From Flavihumibacter sp. ZG627 (GTDB taxonomy: Bacteria; Bacteroidota; Bacteroidia; Chitinophagales; Chitinophagaceae), in contig NZ_JPHF01000002.1 in the NCBI RefSeq assembly GCF_000814325.1, positions 434,001 through 498,000 on the forward strand: 64,000 nt of DNA, read 5' to 3'. The notes beneath the pieces were generated by a model. It had not been told where the DNA came from, did not search any database, and saw only the letters and a program-made list of their open reading frames with translations. Positions within the stretch are counted from its first letter, which is position 1. Every line of letters begins with the position of its first letter. Positions 52,166 through 61,596 of this stretch are shown here, in pieces. Made by a program: the position numbers and the translations under genes.

Positions 52166-55100
52166 TTATTTATATAGCCATACCCTCATCAGTGACAATA
52201 ACTGATCCATTTTTACAGGCTTGGTAATATAATCTGAAGCGCCGGCTTCAATACATTTTTCCCTATCACCTTTCATTGCCTTAGCGGTAACAGCAATAAT
52301 GGGTAACGTAGTGTTTTTATGTTCACGCCTTATTTTTTGTGTTGTTTCATAGCCATCCATTTCCGGCATCATGATATCCATTAAAACAATGTCTATTTTA
52401 TCATTTTCATTTAAAATATCCATTGCCTCCTGACCGCTCTCGGCAGTGATGGTATTGATATGGTATCGCTCAAATGATGTAGTAAGTGCAAACAGGTTTC
52501 TCACATCATCATCCACTACAAGAACTGTTTTATTGATAAGAATATCTTTTGATGACCTGAGTTCCTCAATTAAGGTGCGTTTCTCAGGGGTAAGGTCCTG
52601 ATGATCTATATGTAACAATGTCACGATTTCTTCAAGTAGAAGGTCAAGAGAATTGATGTTTTTCAACATTATCTTACTAGCATAATGTTTCAACCTTCCT
52701 TTTTCTTTTATTGAAAAATCCCGGGCAGAATAGATTAGAAGTGGTGTCATGCGCAATTTGTTAATAGCGCTTGCTTCTATAACAAAATCAAGACCTGCTA
52801 TATCAGGCAACATATAATCCACCACCACACAATCATATGCATTTTTATGCAACAATTCCAAAGCTTCATTTCCAGTATTAGCAATATCAATTGAAATTAT
52901 ATCATTGTTATCAAGGAATTTTGCTAATTGTGCTGATTCTGTCTCATTGTCTTCCACTATCAGTAGTTTTTTCTCCTTCCTCGAAGAAAACTCCTGCATA
53001 TCATTAAAAAGCATTGTCAAACCCTCTGCTTTCAATGGTTTTAAATGGAAACTTCTTGCACCTCTTTGCATGGCAAGCACCCTGTTCTCCTCCCCGGAAA
53101 CGAGATGTACTGGAATATGCCTTAGGTTTATATCCGTCTTGAAAAGATCAAGAATTCTCCATCCACTTGCATCTGGAAGTTTTACATCAAGTGTAATGGC
53201 AACCGGGTTAAATTTGTTGGCAAGTTCAAACACATCAGCAAAATGAGTGGCTACTACTGCCTTCATATTTTTCTCATGGGCCTTTTCAATCATAATCCTA
53301 GCAAACCTTTCATCATCCTCAATAACCAGAACCACTTTATCAGGTGGAATTATATTGTTCCTGTCATCACCAATGTCATTGATTATTTCATTCAAGCCCT
53401 CCAACTCATTATTTTCAGTCAGTTTTTCACTATTTGTAACTTCCTTACTTATGAATTCACTTATCTCTGAAATTTTAAACTCCCTTTTCTTTTTGGATGT
53501 CGGTTTCTCACGACGTACAGGCTGCGTGGCAGATTCCATAGGTAAGTATAGTGTAAACACACTTCCTCTGCCTGCTTCACTTTCAAGCTCAATGGTACCT
53601 CCCAAAAGATCTGCAAGGCCCCTGCTTATCGATAGGCCAAGTCCCGTTCCTCCATACTTCCTGCTGGTGGATCCCTCAGCCTGCTGGAATGCTTCAAATA
53701 TTATATTCTGTTTATCCTTTGAAATACCTATCCCGGTATCCCTGATCTCAAAAGCTACCACCCTTCGTGCGCTATCAAGTTCCGGATTTGAATGTTTCCA
53801 TCCGCGATCTGCTTCATAGATTCGGAGCTTAACCTCACCCTTCTCCGTAAATTTGAATGCATTGGATAATAAATTCTTGAGGATTTGATTTAGCCTCTGT
53901 GAATCTGTTTCAAATCCCTCAGGTAATCCATCCTGTTTTTCTATGGAGAACCTTAAGTTTCTGCTTTCTGAAACGTGCTTGAATGTTGTCTCAACAAAAG
54001 AGGTGATCTGGTTGAATTTTACATTTATAAAATCAGTTGAGATATAGCCTGATTCGATCTTGGAAAGATCAAGTATATCATTGATCAGTTGTATCAGATC
54101 ATCTCCGCAACTATGAATGGTTTTTGCATATCTTACCTGTTTATCATTAAGGTTGCCTTCGTGATTTTCATAAAGTTGTTGCGCCAGAATAAGCAATGAG
54201 TTCAATGGTGTCCTTAACTCATGCGACATGTTTGCCAGGAACTCCGATTTATATTTTGAAGTGAGTTCCAGCTGTTCTGCCTTTTCTTCAAGCGATAACC
54301 TGGCTTCTTCAACTTCTTTATTCTTGGCCTCCACTTCTTCCTTTTGCTTTACAAGCAGATGTGCCTTATCCTGTAGCTCCTCATTAGCTCTTCTCAGCTC
54401 ATCGGTAAGAGACTGGGATTGTTGTAGCAGATTTTCCGTTCTCGAGTTCGCTTCAATAGTATTCAGTACAATACCAATACTTTCTGTAAGCTGTGTAAGG
54501 AAGTCAAGATGCGTTTCACTGAAATGATCAAACGATGCCAATTCAATGACGGCCTTGATCTCTGTTTCAAATAATACTGGTAAAACGATCAGGTTGGCAG
54601 GAGTGGAGTTGCCTAATCCGGAAACTATTTTGGAATAGTTTCTTGGAATATTCGTAAGCAGTATGCGCTCCTTCTCCAATGCACATTGCCCAACCAAACC
54701 TTCACCCAGGGAGAATTCTTTTTTCAGTGCTATCTCTTTATCAAAAGCATATGCTGCGTAAAGCTTGAGTTTTTTATTTTGAAGATTTTCATCCTGCTCC
54801 AGAATATAGAACATACCTTTTTGTGCGTTCACCACTTGCGCTAATTCTGAGAGGATATGCCTTGTTACAGTTTTGAGATCTTTTTGTCCCTGCAACATCT
54901 GTGTCAATTTTGCAAGGTTCGATTTCAACCAATCCTGCTCCTGGTTACGTAAGGTGGTTTGTTTAAGGTTCGCGATCATCTGGTTGATGGTGTCCTTCAA
55001 TTCTTCCACCTCACCTTTGGCCTCCACCGTAATCATCTGGGTCAGATCTCCCTGCGTTACAGCCGAAGCCACATCAGAAATAGCTCTTACCTGGGTTGTA

Positions 55101-58100
55101 AGGTTCTCGGCCAACTGGTTTACATTCTCCGTTAGGTTCTTCCATATTCCTGAAGCGCCAGGAACACTTGCCTGTCCGCCAAGTCTTCCTTCAACACCCA
55201 CCTCACGCGCAACCGTTGTAACCTGGTCTGCGAATAGGGCAAGTGTGTCGATCATTTCGTTAATGGTATCTGTTAATTGCGCTACTTCACCTCTTGAAAC
55301 GATAGATAGCTTTTGCTTCAGATTACCTGTTGCTACAGCAGTTACAACTTTCGCAATTCCTCTTACCTGGTTGGTAAGGTTGTATGCCATCATGTTAACT
55401 GAATCGGTAAGGTCTTTCCAGGTTCCTGCAACGCCTTTTACTTCTGCCTGTCCACCCAGCTTTCCTTCCGTTCCCACTTCACGGGCCACACGGGTTACTT
55501 CATAAGCAAAAGAGGTAAGCTGGTCCACCATGGTATTGATGGTATTTTTCAGCTCAAAAATTTCCCCCTTTACATCAATGGTTACTTTTTTGGTAAGGTC
55601 ACCCGATGCAACCGCCTTTGTTACTTCTGCAATATTCCTCACCTGGTCAGTCAGGTTACCTGTCATATGGTTTACAGAGTCGGTAAGGTCTTTCCAGATA
55701 CCTGCAACACCAGGCACAAATGCCTGTCCACCCAACTTTCCATCCGTTCCCACTTCCCTTGCCACCCTTGTTACTTCTGATGCAAATGCCCTCAACTGGT
55801 CCACCATGGTGTTAAGGGTTTCTTTCAATTGAAGGATCTCTCCGCGAACATCCACCGTGATCTTTCTACTCATATCGCCCTTCGCAACAGCAATGGCAAC
55901 ATCGGCAATGTTTCGCACCTGGTCAGTAAGGTTACCTGCCATCTGGTTAACCGAATCGGTAAGGTCTTTCCATGTTCCTCCCACACCCGGCACGTTAGCC
56001 TGGCCGCCGAGCTTACCATCGGTACCTACTTCTCGCGCCACCCTGGTTACTTCTGATGCAAAGGAGCGGAGCTGCTCCACCATCGTATTGATGGTGTTCT
56101 TTAGTTCAAGGATCTCTCCCTTTACATCCACTTCAATTTTCCGCGACAGGTCTCCATTAGCCACGGCTGTTGTAACCTCTGCAATATTTCGCACCTGCGA
56201 GGTAAGGTTGGATGCCATTTTATTTACCGAGTCTGTCAGATCTTTCCAAAGTCCTTCCACACCCGGCACATCTGCTTGTCCACCTAGCTGCCCCTCCGAA
56301 CCCACTTCCCTTGCTACCCTTGTAACTTCAGATCCAAAAGAATTCAACTGATCCACCATGGTATTGATGGTATTCTTCAATTCAAGGATCTCACCTTTTA
56401 CATCCACAGTAATCTTCCGGCTCAAATCACCTTTCGCCACCGCTGTTGTTACTTCAGCAATATTTCTTACCTGGGCTGTGAGGTTTGATCCCATCTGGTT
56501 CACCGATTCAGTAAGATCTTTCCAGGTTCCTCCTACACCTTTTACTTTAGCCTGACCACCAAGCTTTCCTTCTGTTCCCACCTCCAGTGCCACACGTGTT
56601 ACTTCCGATGCAAAAGAGTTTAGCTGGTCCACCATCGTATTGATGGTCTTTTTAAGTTCAAGGATCTCACCGGCAACATCCACGGTGATCTTTTTAGAAA
56701 GGTCACCATTGGCCACCGCAGTTGTTACCTCTGCAATGTTCCGTACCTGGGCTGTAAGGTTGGAGGCCATCTGGTTTACGGAATCTGTCAGATCCTTCCA
56801 TGTTCCACCAACACCCTGAACTTTTGCCTGTCCGCCCAGCTTTCCTTCTGTACCCACTTCCAATGCCACCCTGGTTACCTCAGACGCAAAGGAGTTGAGC
56901 TGGTCAACCATGGTATTGAAAGTATTCTTTAGTTCGAGGATCTCTCCCTGAACATCAACCGTGATCTTTTTTGACAAGTCTCCATTAGCAACAGCGGTTG
57001 TTACCTCCGCAATATTTCTTACCTGCGCTGTCAGGTTTGAGCCCATCTGGTTCACTGATTCTGTCAGGTCTTTCCAAACACCATCAACGCCTTTAACCGT
57101 TGCCTGTCCACCAAGTTTTCCCTCTGAACCCACTTCAACTGCCACACGTGTTACTTCCGACGAAAAAGAATTGAGCTGATCCACCATCGTATTGATGGTG
57201 TTCTTCAATTCCAGGATTTCTCCTTTTACATCCACGGTGATCTTCCGGCTAAGATCTCCCTTGGCCACAGCTGTTGTAACCTGTGCGATATTCCTAACCT
57301 GGTCAGTAAGATTTGAAGCCATCTGGTTTACTGAGTCAGTCAGGTCTTTCCATGTACCTGCAACACCTTTTACTTCGGCTTGCCCCCCAAGTTTACCATC
57401 TGTACCCACCTCTCGCGCAACCCTCGTTACTTCTGAGGAAAAAGAGTTAAGCTGGTCAACCATTGTGTTGATGGTATTCTTTAATTCGAGGATCTCACCT
57501 TCTACATCTACCGTGATTTTCTTTGACAGGTCACCCTTGGCCACGGCAGTGGTCACCTCCGCAATATTCCGAACCTGCGCGGTCAGGTTTCCAGCCATCT
57601 GGTTTACAGAATCTGTAAGGTCCTTCCACACACCCGCAACTCCTTTAACCCTTGCCTGTCCACCAAGCTTTCCCTCTGAACCCACTTCCCTTGCAACACG
57701 TGTTACCTCCATGGAGAAGAGATTCAACTGCTTCACCATATCATTCACTTCCTTTGCAATACGTGCAAATTCTCCCTGCAGCAAATGATCACCGATCTTC
57801 TGGGGCATTTCCTGGGAAAGATTTCCATTGGCTACAGAACTTATTACATGGGCTATTTCGATGGTCGGATGTACCAGGTCAGATATCAATGTATTGATGG
57901 ATTCAACACTGCTATTCCAGGAACCCCGGGCCGATCGCGGTAACTCTACACGATGGTTAAGCTTACCCTGCTTACCAATAGTATGTTTTGCCGTTTCAAG
58001 TTCCTGGGTAAGTATCTCATTGAGTGAGATGATCTCATTTAAGGTATCGCAGATCTTGCCGCTGATACCCAATTTATCAAAGGGCATGCGGATCGAAAAA

Positions 58101-58234
58101 TTCCCATTTTTAACTTCTGTAAGTACTTTGAGAAGTTCTGCGTCACTTAAAGAATCATCATGGTCATTCTGGACATCGGACGGGTTCAGGGCAGTTGCTT
58201 TTGCTGCTACAGCCTTGGTTGTTTTTTGCTGCAT
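52166..58234 (-). CDS. Giant soluble poly-HAMP hybrid histidine kinase
   Basis: The 2022-residue protein has no membrane segment. Residues 36-182 hold divergent HAMP modules. Residues 183-1090 are ten 92-residue repeats, each with a canonical half (EVG-x2-GKLGGQA...WKDLT(D/E)SVN) and a second half ([18 protein letters not shown]...TINTMVDQL). A GAF domain spans about 1110-1262 and a coiled coil 1270-1325. The kinase core has His1338 in [11 protein letters not shown] box [20 protein letters not shown] and GGTGLGLSI. Three receivers follow with Asp1683 (ITLDVKLPD), Asp1806 (VVVDYMLPD) and Asp1953 (VLMDIMMPE). The architecture resembles fungal Nik1/group III kinases but with more repeats. Signal unknown; no output domain, so it must phosphorylate another protein. 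Confidence 0.93.
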   Translation of the reverse strand: MQQKTTKAVAAKATALNPSDVQNDHDDSLSDAELLKVLTEVKNGNFSIRMPFDKLGISGKICDTLNEIISLNEILTQELETAKHTIGKQGKLNHRVELPRSARGSWNSSVESINTLISDLVHPTIEIAHVISSVANGNLSQEMPQKIGDHLLQGEFARIAKEVNDMVKQLNLFSMEVTRVAREVGSEGKLGGQARVKGVAGVWKDLTDSVNQMAGNLTAQVRNIAEVTTAVAKGDLSKKITVDVEGEILELKNTINTMVDQLNSFSSEVTRVAREVGTDGKLGGQAEVKGVAGTWKDLTDSVNQMASNLTDQVRNIAQVTTAVAKGDLSRKITVDVKGEILELKNTINTMVDQLNSFSSEVTRVAVEVGSEGKLGGQATVKGVDGVWKDLTESVNQMGSNLTAQVRNIAEVTTAVANGDLSKKITVDVQGEILELKNTFNTMVDQLNSFASEVTRVALEVGTEGKLGGQAKVQGVGGTWKDLTDSVNQMASNLTAQVRNIAEVTTAVANGDLSKKITVDVAGEILELKKTINTMVDQLNSFASEVTRVALEVGTEGKLGGQAKVKGVGGTWKDLTESVNQMGSNLTAQVRNIAEVTTAVAKGDLSRKITVDVKGEILELKNTINTMVDQLNSFGSEVTRVAREVGSEGQLGGQADVPGVEGLWKDLTDSVNKMASNLTSQVRNIAEVTTAVANGDLSRKIEVDVKGEILELKNTINTMVEQLRSFASEVTRVAREVGTDGKLGGQANVPGVGGTWKDLTDSVNQMAGNLTDQVRNIADVAIAVAKGDMSRKITVDVRGEILQLKETLNTMVDQLRAFASEVTRVAREVGTDGKLGGQAFVPGVAGIWKDLTDSVNHMTGNLTDQVRNIAEVTKAVASGDLTKKVTIDVKGEIFELKNTINTMVDQLTSFAYEVTRVAREVGTEGKLGGQAEVKGVAGTWKDLTDSVNMMAYNLTNQVRGIAKVVTAVATGNLKQKLSIVSRGEVAQLTDTINEMIDTLALFADQVTTVAREVGVEGRLGGQASVPGASGIWKNLTENVNQLAENLTTQVRAISDVASAVTQGDLTQMITVEAKGEVEELKDTINQMIANLKQTTLRNQEQDWLKSNLAKLTQMLQGQKDLKTVTRHILSELAQVVNAQKGMFYILEQDENLQNKKLKLYAAYAFDKEIALKKEFSLGEGLVGQCALEKERILLTNIPRNYSKIVSGLGNSTPANLIVLPVLFETEIKAVIELASFDHFSETHLDFLTQLTESIGIVLNTIEANSRTENLLQQSQSLTDELRRANEELQDKAHLLVKQKEEVEAKNKEVEEARLSLEEKAEQLELTSKYKSEFLANMSHELRTPLNSLLILAQQLYENHEGNLNDKQVRYAKTIHSCGDDLIQLINDILDLSKIESGYISTDFINVKFNQITSFVETTFKHVSESRNLRFSIEKQDGLPEGFETDSQRLNQILKNLLSNAFKFTEKGEVKLRIYEADRGWKHSNPELDSARRVVAFEIRDTGIGISKDKQNIIFEAFQQAEGSTSRKYGGTGLGLSISRGLADLLGGTIELESEAGRGSVFTLYLPMESATQPVRREKPTSKKKREFKISEISEFISKEVTNSEKLTENNELEGLNEIINDIGDDRNNIIPPDKVVLVIEDDERFARIMIEKAHEKNMKAVVATHFADVFELANKFNPVAITLDVKLPDASGWRILDLFKTDINLRHIPVHLVSGEENRVLAMQRGARSFHLKPLKAEGLTMLFNDMQEFSSRKEKKLLIVEDNETESAQLAKFLDNNDIISIDIANTGNEALELLHKNAYDCVVVDYMLPDIAGLDFVIEASAINKLRMTPLLIYSARDFSIKEKGRLKHYASKIMLKNINSLDLLLEEIVTLLHIDHQDLTPEKRTLIEELRSSKDILINKTVLVVDDDVRNLFALTTSFERYHINTITAESGQEAMDILNENDKIDIVLMDIMMPEMDGYETTQKIRREHKNTTLPIIAVTAKAMKGDREKCIEAGASDYITKPVKMDQLLSLMRVWLYK
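54965..57688 (-). repeat. Ten in-frame 276-bp repeats encoding di-HAMP units
   Basis: Ten consecutive 276-base units (the last slightly shorter) encode 92-residue di-HAMP repeats. The protein repeats differ at few positions in units 1-8 while units 9-10 are more diverged, pointing to recent internal duplication. Antisense open frames here are by-products of repeat composition. Confidence 0.9.
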
Positions 58235-58308
58235 GAATAATGCATTTATTTGGTCTGAAAGCTAGATAAAAATTTATACCTTCGGTTATCAGAAGACTTC
58301 AACAAAAT

Positions 58309-58746
58309 ATGGTAGAGAAATTTCCCCAAACCCTTCCCACAACTCATCCAAAATTTATACTTCTTGGGGAGGATGATATTGATGACCAGGAGTTTCTTGC
58401 CGAGGCGCTCCAATCTATAGATAAATCATACATTTTCAAATCGTTAGAGAATGGAAAACTACTAATTAGTTTCCTCGAATCATTACCTGCCGAAGGCTTG
58501 CCTGATTTGATTATTTTGGATTATAACCTACCTTTACTGAATGGGGCAGAAATTCTACATTTGTTGAACCAGCACGAACGTTATGCTGGCATCCCGAAAA
58601 TAGTCTGGAGTACATCAAAATCCCCGGCCTGTAAAGCTGATTGCCTTAGGATGGGTGCATCTGATTATGTTGTGAAGCCAAATGATATGGGAGCATTGAA
58701 AGATATTGCCAATTATATGCTTTCTTTCTGCCAGGTGAAGAGCTAA
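58309..58746 (+). CDS. Stand-alone receiver-domain response regulator
   Basis: The 145-residue protein is a single receiver: FILLGEDDIDDQEFL (acidic pocket), phospho-acceptor Asp71 in DLIILDYNLPLLNG, the switch Ser/Thr in KIVWSTSKSP, and Lys in DYVVKPND. There is no output domain, so it likely acts as a phosphate shuttle or by protein binding, like Rcp1-type regulators. It is transcribed away from the poly-HAMP kinase from a 75-base gap and is convergent with the AraC gene, overlapping it by four bases. Confidence 0.9.
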   Translation: MVEKFPQTLPTTHPKFILLGEDDIDDQEFLAEALQSIDKSYIFKSLENGKLLISFLESLPAEGLPDLIILDYNLPLLNGAEILHLLNQHERYAGIPKIVWSTSKSPACKADCLRMGASDYVVKPNDMGALKDIANYMLSFCQVKS

Positions 58747-59630
58747 ACTTCATCTTTTAAGTGAATGGATACTGATGCCTGCTCCCTGTATTTCTTGGGT
58801 GAATGGCCCGTTGTTTCCTTAAATAATTTATTGAAGTTGGAAATGGTTTTATATCCGCAGTTATAAGCAATCTCTGAAATGGTCCAGTCGCTGTCAAGTA
58901 ATAACCTGCACGCGCTGCTGATCCTCACCTGGTTGAGGTATTCAACAAAATGGATCTTATTGCGCTTTTTAAACAAACGACAAAAACTCTGGGGTGTTAA
59001 ATTGGTAAGTCTTGCAACATCCTTAAGCTGTATATCAGTCCTGAAATTTTCATTCACATAGCGATACACATCACAGAGCCGGTCTTTTTCAGTATTTGAC
59101 CTGTTGTGTAATTCCTCTGAATTGATGGGGAATATATCCCGTGAAATGGAAAGCAAATGAAGGATTTCCAGCAAGCCCATTATTTTTTCAAAGCCCTGCA
59201 CCTGAAGCAGTCTTTCCATCTTCTGCGCTATTAATTGCCGGGTTTCATTCTGTATAGCTAAACCACTGGAAGAAATCTTTAACAGATGGTTTATCTGATT
59301 TGCTTCTGCAAGTGAAAACAGTCCACTATCAAATAAACTGGAATGAAAATAGATCACAATTGCCCGGGCCCTCATATCTGTATGACCTTGCAGATAAATT
59401 TCATCATTCATCCAGATATGTGGCAGGTTGGGACCAATAAGAACCATATCTCCCGGTTCGAACTTTTCGATCAGGTTTCCAATTATTCTTTTTCCAGCGC
59501 TTTCCTTAATGTATACCAATTCATATTCCGGATGAAAATGAAGTGGGGAACTAAAAAAAGATTCTTCCCTTTCCATTACAGTGAAGAGACTGTTTAGTTT
59601 CAGAGCAATTTCTGTTTGTATAATCTTCAT
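58743..59630 (-). CDS. AraC family transcriptional regulator with cupin domain
   Basis: The 295-residue protein has an N-terminal cupin-like sensing domain (FHPEYELVYIKESAGKRIIG, then GDMVLIGPNLPHIW) and a C-terminal double helix-turn-helix (LKDVARLTNLTPQSFCRLFK and WTISEIAYNCGYKTISNFNKLF, ending TTGHSPKKYREQ). Such regulators often respond to sugars. It is divergent from galK with a 145-base gap, so control of galK is plausible; the adjacent receiver does not share its strand. Confidence 0.9.
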   Translation of the reverse strand: MKIIQTEIALKLNSLFTVMEREESFFSSPLHFHPEYELVYIKESAGKRIIGNLIEKFEPGDMVLIGPNLPHIWMNDEIYLQGHTDMRARAIVIYFHSSLFDSGLFSLAEANQINHLLKISSSGLAIQNETRQLIAQKMERLLQVQGFEKIMGLLEILHLLSISRDIFPINSEELHNRSNTEKDRLCDVYRYVNENFRTDIQLKDVARLTNLTPQSFCRLFKKRNKIHFVEYLNQVRISSACRLLLDSDWTISEIAYNCGYKTISNFNKLFKETTGHSPKKYREQASVSIHLKDEV

Positions 59631-59775
59631 GCAGCAGGCACCGTAGTTGAAATCCGTCTAATAAAAAATGAAAAATCAAGGTAAAATACTGCAAGAATCC
59701 GATAATACGTTGATTTTTTATATCTAACCTTCTTTCCTTAATTTAGTCGCCTTTATTAGCAGCACTCAACGATAA

Positions 59776-60984
59776 ATGACCCCAACCTCAAAATTGCCGA
59801 AACAACCGATTCTGTTGTCTCAACACGAGATTATTGCCAAAAATTTTTCCAGCATTTTCAAAGCTGCACCTCAACTTGTAGTTGCCTGTCCGGGGAGAAT
59901 CAATCTGATTGGCGAACATACAGACTATAACAATGGTTTTGTTCTACCCGCCGCTATTGATAAAATGATCACCATTGCTATCAGCAGGCGAAAAGACAAT
60001 CTACTCCATTTTGTTGCGGTAGATTTTGGTCAGCAATTCAAAGGCAAATTGGGTAAGCTCGACAGATCTCCACAATTATGGCCCGACTATGTTAATGGCG
60101 TGCTGGAGCAATTCAGAAAGAAGAATTTCGTCATAGGGGGATTGAATATTGTGATTGGTGGAGATATTCCTGCCGGAGCCGGACTCTCATCTTCTGCAGC
60201 ACTTGAGTGTGGGATAGCATTTGGCGTTAATGAATTATTTGAACTGGGCCTTGATAAATTTGAATTGGTCAAAATGGCTCAGGCTGCAGAGAATGAATTT
60301 GTTGGAGTGAGATGTGGTATTATGGATCAGTTTGCAAGTATGTTTGGTAAAGAAGGTCATGCCATCCTTCTTGATTGCAGGAGCCTGAAATATGAATATG
60401 TGCCGCTCGACCTTCATCAACATGAAATACTTTTAATGGATACCAGGATTAAACATTCTCTTGCGGCCGGCGAATACAACGTTCGCCGCAAGCAATGTGA
60501 ACAGGGTGTAAATGCGCTCCAAAAAGTATATCCCCAGGTGGAAAGTTTAAGGGATGCCAACCGGGCTATGATAGAATATACGCTCAAAGACCTTGTGCCG
60601 GAAACCATCTATAACCGGTGTAAATACGTTGTGGAGGAAAATCTCCGTCTCCAGGTTGGTTGTGAAGCCTTGCGGAGAAATGATATTGTAACTTTTGGAA
60701 AGAAGATGTATGCTTCTCATATGGGACTTTCCAAACTCTATGAGGTAAGTTGTCCTGAACTGGATTACCTGGTTGATCTGGCCCGTGAAGAATATTCAAT
60801 TGCCGGCGCCAGGATGATGGGAGGCGGGTTTGGAGGCTGCACTATTAATATTGTAAAAAAATTTTCCATAAATGAGGTAATTGAAAGGATGAGCACTGCG
60901 TTTAAAGCTCGTTTCGGAATTGAACCACTGGCTTATAAATGCAATCTTTCCAATGGAACATATGCGGTTTCAGGCAAGAAATAG
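59776..60984 (+). CDS. galK: Galactokinase
   Basis: The 402-residue enzyme has the GHMP signature of galactokinases: the substrate motif PGRINLIGEHTDYNNGFVLP near residue 38, the ATP loop PAGAGLSSSAALECG (about residue 133), the catalytic Asp in CGIMDQFASMFG and the C-terminal GARMMGGGFGGCTINIV. It phosphorylates galactose at C1, the first step of the Leloir pathway. No galT or galE lies in the window. An AraC-type regulator is divergent upstream, suggesting substrate-dependent control. Confidence 0.96.
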   Translation: MTPTSKLPKQPILLSQHEIIAKNFSSIFKAAPQLVVACPGRINLIGEHTDYNNGFVLPAAIDKMITIAISRRKDNLLHFVAVDFGQQFKGKLGKLDRSPQLWPDYVNGVLEQFRKKNFVIGGLNIVIGGDIPAGAGLSSSAALECGIAFGVNELFELGLDKFELVKMAQAAENEFVGVRCGIMDQFASMFGKEGHAILLDCRSLKYEYVPLDLHQHEILLMDTRIKHSLAAGEYNVRRKQCEQGVNALQKVYPQVESLRDANRAMIEYTLKDLVPETIYNRCKYVVEENLRLQVGCEALRRNDIVTFGKKMYASHMGLSKLYEVSCPELDYLVDLAREEYSIAGARMMGGGFGGCTINIVKKFSINEVIERMSTAFKARFGIEPLAYKCNLSNGTYAVSGKK

Positions 60985-61001
60985 TATTTTGCTTTCCTAC
61001 T

Positions 61002-61448
61002 ATGCTCTCAGCAAAAACCCAATATGCCATCCATGCGCTTACTTTTCTTGGTGAACATTACCAGGAAGGTTTCATCCCTATTAACCAGATAGCTGAGATC
61101 CGGAAAATTCCTGCGAAGTTCCTGGAAGCCATTTTACTGGAACTCCGGAAAGCCGGTATACTTGGCAGTAAGGCCGGAAAAAATGGAGGATATTATCTGC
61201 TCCGTCACCCCCGTGAGATCCCTCTTGTTCAAATTATGCGCCTGATGGACGGTCCCATCGCCCTTCTTCCCTGCGTAAGTAAAATGTTCTATGAACCTTG
61301 CCGACTATGTCCATATCCCGAATCATCCTGCAGCATCCGGAAGATCTTTCTGGAAGTCAGAGATGCTACATTGGAAGTGATAGAAGGGAAGTCACTCCAG
61401 GACTTAATGCAATCTGGTAATAGCTATGAGTCAGATTTTGTAATTTAG
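61002..61448 (+). CDS. Rrf2 family transcriptional regulator
   Basis: The ATG at 61002 gives 148 residues (MLSAKTQYAIHALTFLGEHY). The winged helix holds INQIAEIRKIPAKFLEAILL, GILGSKAGKNGGYYL; the C-terminal part has Cys in LPCVSKMFYEPCRLCPYPESSC, a cluster like that of iron-sulfur Rrf2 regulators. An earlier in-frame start overlaps galK and is rejected. It precedes cysJ by 148 bases on the same strand, so it likely controls sulfite reduction, like CymR in Firmicutes or an Fe-S-sensing regulator. Direct target is inference. Confidence 0.9.
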   Translation: MLSAKTQYAIHALTFLGEHYQEGFIPINQIAEIRKIPAKFLEAILLELRKAGILGSKAGKNGGYYLLRHPREIPLVQIMRLMDGPIALLPCVSKMFYEPCRLCPYPESSCSIRKIFLEVRDATLEVIEGKSLQDLMQSGNSYESDFVI

Positions 61449-61502
61449 TTAACTATTACATAAGTTGTTTATAATCATATATTTACGACTTATCCAAATT
61501 GC

Positions 61503-61558
61503 ATTCCGAATATTACCTACTAAAACGATAGGAATTATATCATTTACTATTATCTTTG
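61503..61558 (+). promoter_or_regulatory. Candidate promoter and operator of cysJ
   Basis: TATCTTTG at 61551-61558 is a perfect TAnnTTTG element 38 bases before the cysJ start. Upstream, ATTCCGA (61503-61509) and TAGGAAT (61529-61535) form a near-perfect dyad that could bind the Rrf2 dimer. Binding is inference. Confidence 0.5.
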
Positions 61559-61596
61559 TCCCATCCTAATAAAGGATCTATCTCTAAAAACCACTT

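Noticed and set aside
54873-57788. Long plus-strand open frames with repeated sequences opposite the poly-HAMP kinase
   Set aside because: They mirror the 276-bp coding repeats on the minus strand, have no plausible starts or known families, and their repeats follow the HAMP periodicity.
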